64,000 nt of DNA from Procambarus clarkii (taxonomy: Eukaryota > Arthropoda > Malacostraca > Decapoda > Cambaridae). The DNA lies in assembly GCF_040958095.1 (NCBI RefSeq), contig NC_091188.1, forward strand, positions 42,061,454 through 42,125,453. The letters are read 5' to 3'. Shown piece by piece: positions 58,301 through 64,000 of the stretch (position 1 is the first letter of the stretch; each line of letters begins with the position of its first letter). The notes beneath the pieces were generated by a model, which worked only from the letters and a program-made list of their open reading frames with translations, was not told where the DNA came from and searched no databases. Position numbers and translations under genes: made by a program.

Positions 58301-61300
58301 TCTAAGAGAAGGGTTATTCAATCAATTTAATTTCAACAATAAGAGGATCAACTGGGAAAAATTAAATGTAGACCTTGCAAACATTCAATGGGAGATGGTT
58401 TTAAGCAACAAAACTCTCACAGAGGAAATAGCTGAACTGACAGCTGAAGCTTACAAGGTGTGCTTGTAGCACGTGCCTGTGAGGAGGGTCAGAAAGAGGA
58501 CCACTCTAGAAAGAGAACACAAACGACTGTACAGGAGGACAAAAATCACCAAAATACTTAAACAGACACGACTAACACAAGCAAGGAAAACAGTGTAACT
58601 CTAAACAGGGAGATTGAAGAAATAGAGCAGATGCTGAAGCGCTCATGGGAGTTTGAGGTAATGGAATTGGAACAGAAAACTATACAAGAGATAAAGATGA
58701 ATACAAAATATTTTTTTACATATGCAAAATCAAAATCAAAGACCTCTAACAGTATTGGACCTTTACTTACAACTGAAGGTACGTACACAGAGGACAACAG
58801 AGAAATTAGTGAAATTCTAAAAGGCCAGTATGAGGCTGTGTTTAGCACCCCAATAAACATGAAAGTTGAGGATCCAGACAGCTTCTTTATGAATGACATC
58901 CAAGCTCCAGATAATATAATGGATATGAACGCAAACTCAGAGGACTTTGAAAGAGAAATTGACAACATGCCCATGAACTCAGCTCCTGGTCCCTGATTCA
59001 TGGAATTTAATATTCATCAAGAAATGTAAAGTACCAGTAGCGCGAGCACTTAGCATAATATGGAGAAAGAGCCTGAATACAGGGAAGATTCCAGCAGCAC
59101 TTAAATCAAAAGATATAGCTCCTTTGCATAAGGGAAGTAGTAAAGCTTTGGCAAAAAATTATAGACCAGTTGCAATAACATTACACAATATAAGTTTTTG
59201 AAAGAGTGATTAGGAATCAAATTTCCAGCTTTATGGACAATAATGAGCTACACAACCCAGGACAACATGGATTTAGAGTGGGAAGATCCTGTCTGTCACA
59301 GTTACTCAACCACTATGACAAAATCACAGAAGCCTTAGAGGAAAAGCAAAATGCAAATGTTGTATACACAGATTTTACAAACGCATTCGACAAATGTGAC
59401 CATGGGGTGATAGCCCATAAAATGAGATCAATACGAATAATGGGGTAAAGTGGGGCATTAGATTTTCAGCTTTCTTTCAAACAGAATGCAGAGAGTGACA
59501 GTCAATCAAATAAGATCAAGCCTAAGTGCAGTGAAAAGCTCTGTACCCCAGGGCACAGTCCTTGCACCACTGCTATTTCTCATTGTGATTTACCCAAGAT
59601 TCTTATCTCCGATATAGACAAAAATACAAGTCACATCTTTGTGTCATCCTTGCAGATGATACAAAACTCAGCATGAAAAGTGCCACTGTAGAAGACACTG
59701 AAAAACTACAGGCAGATATAAATAAAGTATTCGATTGGGCAACTGAAAATAACATGCTTAATGGCAATACATTCCAGGTACTGTACTGAGGTATGGTGTA
59801 AATGAGGAACTTAAACAAAACAAAGGGTTCAGGACACAATCAGGCCTACTCATATAAGGAAAGCAACATGTTAAAGATCTGGGAATTATGATGTCTGAAG
59901 ACCTGACATTTAGTGAACATAATTGGAAAAATATTGCAGTGGCCAGGGAAAATGATAGGATAGATTATGAGAACTTTCAAATCCAGGTACCCCACAGGAA
60001 TGCTAACACTATCTAAATCACTCTTGCAGTCCCTTCTTGAGAATTGCTTGGTACTCACTTCCCCTTTCAGAGCACAAGAGATTTCTGAATTAGAAGGAAT
60101 ACAGAGAACTTATACGGCATGCATAGAAACTATAACATATCTGAATTATTGGGACTGTCTCAAAGCTTTCAAAATGTACTCTCTAGAAAGGAGAAGAGAA
60201 AGGTATCAAATAATATATACAGTAATGTGTACATGGAAGATACTGGAGGGCTAGGTCCCAAATTTGTACGGTAGAATAACAACATACTGGAACAAAAGAT
60301 ATGGAAGAAAATTCAGAATATAACCACTGAGGAGTAGAGGTGCCATAGGCACAATCAGAGAGCACTGTCTGAACATCAGAGGTTCACAGCTGTTCAACAC
60401 CCTCCAAGCAAGCATTAGAAATATTGCCAGAACAAAAGTGGAGGTATTCAAGAGGCACTTGGACAGGTTCTTGCAAGAAGTGCCGGGCCAACCAGGCTGT
60501 AGTGGATATATAGGCCTGCAGTCTGCTACAGCCTTGAGTTGTAACATGGAATGTTACAGTTCAATATAGACAAAAATATATATTGAAGCCTTGGCTCACT
60601 GTGGTGAGCTTCGGCTCACCACAGTGGGTCCCCCCACGATGGCTCCCCGTTCCTGCTCAGGGAGCCACCATAGAAAATTGTTAATGAAGGAAATTTGTGT
60701 TAATCTCAACAATGTAGTAATGTTCTGCATAAACAAATACCTAAAGAAAAGAAAGAAAAAATAAGCAAATATTTAGACATTATCTATATTTACTTATCTA
60801 AGAGGGATGTACCTACATATCTCAGGAATATTGAGCCCACTGCGAAAGGTCGCATCTCACAGGCTTCAAGGGCTCGTAGGAAGTAACCAGAATGAAATTC
60901 ATAGATTTTCTCAATATTGCCGAAGACAACATTACGCTGGCCCCTGAGAGCTTGAGGTATATCTTCTCTCATCAGCTCCGGAATGTAATTCTGGAGATAA
61001 AAAATAAAAGTCTTTTAAGAACACCAGCCTAAATCTGACTACAGTATTGACATATTTTATGAGCTAAAATAATTCATTTACTTTTATGGCATTACTATTT
61101 TCCAAGGCTACAGTACTATTACTTACCTCAATAATATATTCAAGTGAATTAACATAATCCCTTTCTGTCTGAATCAGTTCCCTCATGGTCAGCAAAAGAG
61201 TTCTAAAGAAAGAAAAAAAAAATTTAATAAACATTTTAATATTTCATAAAAAGTATTATTTTAATATAAATAAAATACACAATTCTTAGTTTCAAAGATT

Positions 61301-62274
61301 TGTATGTGCAAATTGATGACATGCCACTATGACGGCATCATGACAATGACGTGTGTGTATAAATCCCATTTGTGGTGACAGGAAGCCTATACTGTATTCA
61401 TGTTTATCGAGGTTCCCCCCCCCCACCCCGGGCCCAACTACTGTCCATTCCCAGGATGCCACCCACAACAGTTGCCTAACTCCTGGGTAAACTATTTTAC
61501 TGCTAGGTGAACCACGTTATCAGGTGGAAGGAAAAATGTCCAGCCATTTCTGTTCCGACCTGAGATTTGCCCGGGACTCCGGGCAAATGAATGTGAGCCG
61601 AGGATGTAGATCACTGTGCGGGACCCTATGTCAGATGGGACCATATCATACAGGACCCTATGTCAGATGGGACCCATATCATACGGGACCCTATGTCAGA
61701 TGTGAAGTTCAGGAAAAGTATTATGGTAAGTGACAATTCTTGGAGATAAAAGCATTCCACAATGAAAGCAATCAAGTATATCAACAGTCTGAAAGTGAAA
61801 TGGCATACAATATTTTAAAATAACATCTATTTACTACAGTATCATAATTCCTGTTGTCAGGGAGAGGCTTATTGAGGTCTCCCTAGGCCAGGTATACACT
61901 TTCCCCAGGATGCAATCCACAACAGTTTCATGAGAGGAACATTTCATGAGTTTCATGAGAGGAAAAGAAACATGGCCAACCGTTTCTATCATGCTGAGGA
62001 AACTGAGGAGGAGACCTGGGTTCGAGGAATCGAACCCAGGTCCTTCAGTTGTGAGTCAAAAACATACATGCCACCTATACAACAAAGCAAACAAAAGCAC
62101 AGTTGACATATAATGGATGACTTACTTGCTCTTTTTAACTTCTTCTTGTGACAAGTCATCCATGTTGATTGACAGGTTGAGTTGCGAGCCACGGATCAGT
62201 AAATGAGAATTGACAGCAGAGGATGGAGGTATACTCTTGTGGCTTGTGGGTGAAAGGGGTACTCCATCATCCAT
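52039..62274 (-). CDS. PLEKHG4-like: RhoGEF of the Puratrophin-1/PLEKHG4 family, nine exons (5' end probably missing)
   Basis: Encodes a Dbl-family guanine nucleotide exchange factor, which loads GTP onto Rho GTPases and acts in actin control. Nine exons with GT-AG borders join in frame to 571 codons from the first in-frame ATG. The DH domain (about residues 52-235) has MRELIQTERDYVNSLEYIIE, the ESQFYLYALYNKNKPKSD helix and LASYLLKPVQRMGKYALILK. The PH domain follows (about 240-375) with FQLRHGNDLLAMDSLRDCDV just before it, HVFLFEDLILFSKA and FEIWFRKRK. After it comes the family signature MSSMGIGNKPCLDIRPSEDQ, then a Ser-rich tail. These motifs fit PLEKHG4/Puratrophin-1 better than Trio or Kalirin. 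Vertebrate members have CRAL-TRIO and spectrin-like regions upstream. Because exon 1 here has its own splice acceptor, more 5' exons probably lie beyond the window. Every joined codon is open. Confidence 0.88.
52815..53019. mobile_element. Foldback element in RhoGEF intron 8, with 13-bp target duplication
   Basis: Arms 'ggaaaatccacaaagaaaca' (from 52830) and 'tttctttgtggattttcc' (to about 52970) are inverted repeats, with 'gtcaacacca'/'tggtgttgac' near the centre. The whole is flanked by the direct repeat attccctctaatg at 52815-52827 and 53007-53019, which looks like a target-site duplication. Confidence 0.75.
53229..53474 (-). CDS. RhoGEF exon 8 (Ser-rich tail)
   Basis: 246 bases, donor gtaatt, acceptor 'gcttgcag'. 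Encodes APRLRTGSTSAIGDL, a Ser/Ala tract (SSSSASSSASSASSSHSS) and RPLHRSVTRTSQCSA. Probably disordered. Confidence 0.85.
53654..53984 (-). CDS. RhoGEF exon 7 (PH end and family signature)
   Basis: 331 bases, donor gtttgt, acceptor 'catttcag'. Encodes ALDIFQYKHSMKMTDIGLTE, FEIWFRKRKPSDTYLFQAPS, the PH C-terminal helix with WTEEISKLLWRQAL, and MSSMGIGNKPCLDIRPSEDQ. Confidence 0.9.
54121..54267 (-). CDS. RhoGEF exon 6 (PH start)
   Basis: 147 bases, 49 codons, donor gtatga, acceptor 'cattgcag'. Encodes VNLKEQGRLLRQGEFVVWEG and HVFLFEDLILFSKARRDPEK. Confidence 0.88.
54335..54840. mobile_element. DIRS-like terminal repeat remnant in RhoGEF intron 5
   Basis: Starts 'agcattgaatgtaatgaaac' and runs through 'ggcgagccccggaggctccc', as at the DIRS left end. 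It then contains 'cattgctccctgtgcctctc' and ends near 'agaaaagatt' like the right end at 6230-6390. It is a diverged relative of the DIRS termini with no coding interior: a solo remnant or a short non-autonomous element. Confidence 0.6.
55061..55186 (-). CDS. RhoGEF exon 5 (DH end to PH linker)
   Basis: 126 bases, 42 codons, donor gtacgc, acceptor 'cctacag'. Encodes LLKECGRGEENYDEIQ and FQLRHGNDLLAMDSLRDCD, a stretch highly typical of PLEKHG4-family proteins. Confidence 0.88.
55225..55480. repeat. 22-bp minisatellite in RhoGEF intron 4
   Basis: About 11 tandem units of roughly 22 bp, like ggttaatactgcacaatgta plus two bases, with variants. The same unit family recurs at 56265-56560. Confidence 0.85.
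55855..55935 (+). mobile_element. Short tRNA-like SINE fragment
   Basis: Contains 'aatagcgtgatgcatcacgc' and a B-box-like 'ggttcgaaccctcgtcac', followed by 'ggcccttgtggatttgttc'. Only the head is seen. Confidence 0.55.
56098..56122. repeat. (TA)n microsatellite
   Basis: Alternating TA run in RhoGEF intron 4. Confidence 0.8.
56265..56560. repeat. 22-bp minisatellite split by a LINE-C tail fragment
   Basis: Units such as ggtaatactgtacaatgtat occur on both sides of a roughly 65-bp piece of LINE-C tail (about 56302-56366: 'gatggggttctgggggttct'). The neighbouring array is at 55225-55480. Confidence 0.75.
56770..56915 (+). mobile_element. LINE-A-family 3' tail with (ATT)n
   Basis: Matches the LINE-A tail signature 'attaaggacctgcccgaaac' and 'gtaccttcttg' and ends in an (ATT)n run at 56878-56912. 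Confidence 0.7.
57388..57573 (-). CDS. RhoGEF exon 4 (DH core)
   Basis: 186 bases, 62 codons, donor gtaagt, acceptor 'tatttcag'. Encodes ESQFYLYALYNKNKPKSD and the most conserved DH helix, LASYLLKPVQRMGKYALILK. Confidence 0.9.
57715..57912 (+). mobile_element. tRNA-derived SINE
   Basis: Forward copy of 41700-41915. Head 'gactggacggtagagcgacg' (A-box-like), B-box-like 'gtttaatccccaaccgtcc', then 'gttgggcaccattccttct' and 'atccttatcctgacccct'. It lies in RhoGEF intron 3, just upstream of exon 4 in transcription order. Confidence 0.72.
58140..60560 (+). pseudogene. LINE-C body (old copy) in RhoGEF intron 3
   Basis: An old copy of the LINE whose tails occur at 8.2, 20.5 and 32.8 kb, inserted opposite to the host gene. 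Pieces in order: NKDELIRDITISGTTYRAHK (endonuclease end), a region from 58631 with SEILKGQYEAVFSTP, NELHNPGQHGFRVGRSCLSQ and VVYTDFTNAFDKCDHGVIAH (motif A), PQGTVLAPLLFLIVI (motif B), ILADDTKLSM (ADD box) and FKSRYPTGML through SLERRRERYQIIYT to FNTLQASIRNIAR. Many stops and frame changes. The long non-coding tail with 'ggcccgaggccaggc' found on the short copies is absent here. Confidence 0.82.
60817..60990 (-). CDS. RhoGEF exon 3 (DH)
   Basis: 174 bases, 58 whole codons, acceptor 'tctccag', donor gtaggt. Encodes NYIPELMREDIPQAL and NVVFGNIEKIYEFHSGYF, conserved DH region 1 to the second helix. Confidence 0.88.
61127..61202 (-). CDS. RhoGEF exon 2 (DH start)
   Basis: 76 bases, donor gtaagt. 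Encodes the first DH helix, with RELIQTERDYVNSLEYIIE. In frame with the preceding exon (2+1). Confidence 0.88.
61385..61618 (-). mobile_element. Degraded tRNA-SINE in RhoGEF intron 1
   Basis: Reversed SINE pattern with 'tgccacccacaacagttgcc', 'ggtaaactattttactgcta' and a head-like 'gaggatgtagatcactgtgc'. A C run lies near 61415. Confidence 0.5.
61619..61702. repeat. Short tandem repeat, about 31-bp unit
   Basis: 'gggaccctatgtcagatg' recurs at about 61619, 61651 and 61685, separated by 'catatcatac'. Just under three units. Confidence 0.75.
61860..62075 (-). mobile_element. Degraded tRNA-SINE in RhoGEF intron 1
   Basis: 'aggatgcaatccacaacagt' and a head with 'gggttcgaggaatcgaaccc', a small palindrome over the B-box position. 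A 'catgag' segment is duplicated in the middle. Confidence 0.45.
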
Positions 62275-62275
62275 C
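62126..62275 (-). CDS. RhoGEF exon 1 of those visible
   Basis: Acceptor 'cccacag' lies just before 62275 and donor 'gtaag' at 62121-62125. It encodes MDDGVPLSPTSHKSIPP and continues to LSQEEVKKSK, a low-complexity linker before the DH domain. The ATG at 62272-62274 follows the acceptor by one base, so it is either the first coding exon after a 5' untranslated intron or an internal exon. Confidence 0.75.
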
Positions 62276-62449
62276 CTGTGGGATTAACAGTGGTAAAAGC
62301 TGTCGTTAAAATGTGCAGGTTTTTGAGTTTGGTGAGGTTAATTTCATTGAACCAACCTTAATATCATTCATTTAAATGTTGCAATGCATAAACTATACAT
62401 CAAATGAAGTAACCTTGGGGCAAGTGGTGTAGGAAGCACCTGGGTACAT

Positions 62450-62960
62450 ACTGGCTTGGACACGGTTCTAAACTCTGGAACAAATTACCGGGTGACATAA
62501 TTTACCTGAGGGCCACTAATACACTAGAGGCCTCGACGAAGACAGGAAGCCAGAGGTTTATCAATGGTTCCCCTATCTACCGTAAATGTACGATGCGACC
62601 ACACAAGCGATAGAAATAAACCCGCCGTGTATCCACGTGCAGTGGGCATGAAAGTGTTATAACTCTGTGGGTGAAAAAGCATCTTCTGTTTTCAATCCCA
62701 CATTGTGGCTTGTTGAGCTTGAAACCGTTGTTCCTTGTCTGTGTTACATCTGACCTTTTGAAGACGTCTGGATCAACATTCTTCAAATTATTCGGTACCC
62801 ACACAGTATTTTAAAATTTGGATGAAATCAGCCCATGCCTGGTTTGCAGTGTTGTTAGCCCTGTGGCCCTTAACGGTTTCTGGCATGAGAGTTGACTTAG
62901 TTCTGGAATAATTATTGATGCCCAGTGTTAAACTTTCTCCAATGTAGCTGTGTCTTTCTC
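62450..62960 (-). mobile_element. LINE-E tail, reversed
   Basis: A reversed LINE polymerase C-terminus and tail. 62848-62945 is the reverse complement of 63118-63218 ('ttctggcatgagagttgact' against 'agtcaactctcatgccagaa'). Confidence 0.55.
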
Positions 62961-62964
62961 GGTG

Positions 62965-63600
62965 TCAATGCCGCTCAAACCCTTGGAATAATCAAGCATA
63001 CCTTTCACTTTAAGGAAAAGAAGGTAGTGATTCAACTGAATAAATCTCTGGTGCATCCCGAATTGGATTATTGTATCCAAGCATGGAGACCACATCATCA
63101 GTAGGATATAGGTGCTTTGGAGAAAGTTCAACACCGGGCAACAAAAATCATTCCTGAACTAAGTCAACTCTCATGCCAGAAACGGTTGAGGGCCACAGGG
63201 CTAACAACACTGCAAACCAATAATATCACATCAGGAGACCAGAAGGCATCGTAGGATGTACAGAATACCCCCATTAAAGAGCAGAGGTGCAATAAGTGCT
63301 CTGAGAGAGAACGCTATCAACATCAGAGGCCCAAGACTGTTCAACCATGCTTCCACTACACATAAGGGCCATAACTGGCCGACCCCTCACAGTGTTCAAG
63401 GTAGAGCTTGATAAACACCTCCAAAGGATACCTGATCAACCTGGCTGTGATTCTTATGTCAGGCTGTGAGCAGCTACATCCGCAGAAATGAAAGCAGGTA
63501 TCCAACAGCCTGGTTGACAAGATGACCAACCAAGAGGCCTGGTCACAGACCGGGCCGCGGGGACGTTGATCCCCGATATCAGCACAAGGCAACCCGCAAG
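62965..63600 (+). mobile_element. LINE-E C-terminus and tail
   Basis: Encodes in pieces a LINE C-terminus (a 'NLVHPELDYC..AW'-like block near 63040 and a 'NIRGPRLFNH' block near 63320), then the tail 'gaggcctggtcacagaccgg' with 'gccgcggggacgttgatccc', similar to the SINE body ends, suggesting a shared LINE/SINE 3' end. 63601-63890 shows no feature. Confidence 0.6.
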
Positions 63601-63892
63601 CCAAGGTCATTGTGGTTTTATAATCTTCTCCAGAGGTTCCACTTAGTTATCAAAACTCTACCTGTCTCATCCATCTAGTTCCCTTTCTTTCCTTTCTCCC
63701 CTTTGACACATATCTTTAAACAAGTTCAGTGATGACCTTGAAATTTTCCCCATGATGCTTCCATGTCACAGTCACCTATCACTAAACTGTTTCAAGATTA
63801 GGTTTGACATGTGAAAGAGGAGGATAATGGATATAAATAGGAGCTGCTTCGTATGGACCAACAGGCCTTCTGCACTCTCCTATATTCTTATG

Positions 63893-64000
63893 GAGGCGAT
63901 GAGTCACAATCACGTGGCTGAAGTATGTTGACCAGACCACACACTAGAAAATGAAGGGACGACGACGTTTCGGTCCATCCTGGACCATTCTCAAGTGGAT
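63893..64000. mobile_element. Foldback element C, cut by the window edge
   Basis: Left half of the family at 45195-45372: 'ggcgatgagtcacaatcacg', then 'gttgaccagaccacacacta' and 'gacgacgacgtttcggtcca'. The right arm would lie beyond base 64000. Confidence 0.75.

Overview
The window looks like nuclear DNA of a decapod crustacean (crayfish, lobster or shrimp type). It has one spliced gene with long GT-AG introns in AT-rich DNA, surrounded by many transposable elements: several LINE families, a DIRS-type retroelement, tRNA-derived SINEs and foldback elements. DIRS elements have been described from decapods, and several of the SINE and foldback sequences look like decapod repeats I know. Family assignments are from memory and pattern, not from a search.

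Layout. 0-1 kb: an old LINE tail. 1.08-6.40 kb: a decayed DIRS retroelement on the minus strand, with about 425-bp inverted terminal repeats and an internal complementary region. 6.9-11 kb: a dead LINE (LINE-A) split by a reversed tail of a second LINE (LINE-C). 13.5-17.7 kb: a nearly intact LINE (LINE-B) with an ORF1-like fragment and one 974-residue endonuclease/reverse-transcriptase frame. 18.1-18.8 kb: an LTR with primer-binding site. 18.8-20.5 kb: a 20-bp minisatellite. The segment from about 8.2 to 20.5 kb is then repeated almost base for base at 20.5-32.8 kb. Next come a third LINE-C tail (32.8-33.6 kb) and a 6.6-kb minisatellite array (33.6-40.1 kb) with higher-order repeats.

From 40.1 to 51.7 kb I find no convincing gene. 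This stretch holds LINE tails, SINEs, two foldback elements, further tandem repeats and two non-autonomous elements with piggyBac-type ends (TTAA flanks, CCCTTA inverted termini). The only host gene is on the minus strand, from about 62.3 down to 51.7 kb. Nine exons join in frame to give the Dbl-homology plus pleckstrin-homology module and C-terminus of a RhoGEF of the Puratrophin-1/PLEKHG4 family; its 5' part probably lies beyond the right edge. Its introns carry a LINE-C body, a DIRS-like end, a foldback element with a 13-bp target duplication, SINEs and 22-bp minisatellites.

Main story. Two LINE-C copies in the same orientation, one inside LINE-A and one apparently inside the minisatellite, seem to have recombined with each other and duplicated the 12.3 kb between them. 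The central LINE-C copy is a hybrid: it matches the right-hand copy at its start and the left-hand copy at its end, with the switch confined to 133 bp. The long open frames in the minisatellite, on both strands, come from a stop-free 20-bp unit and are not genes.
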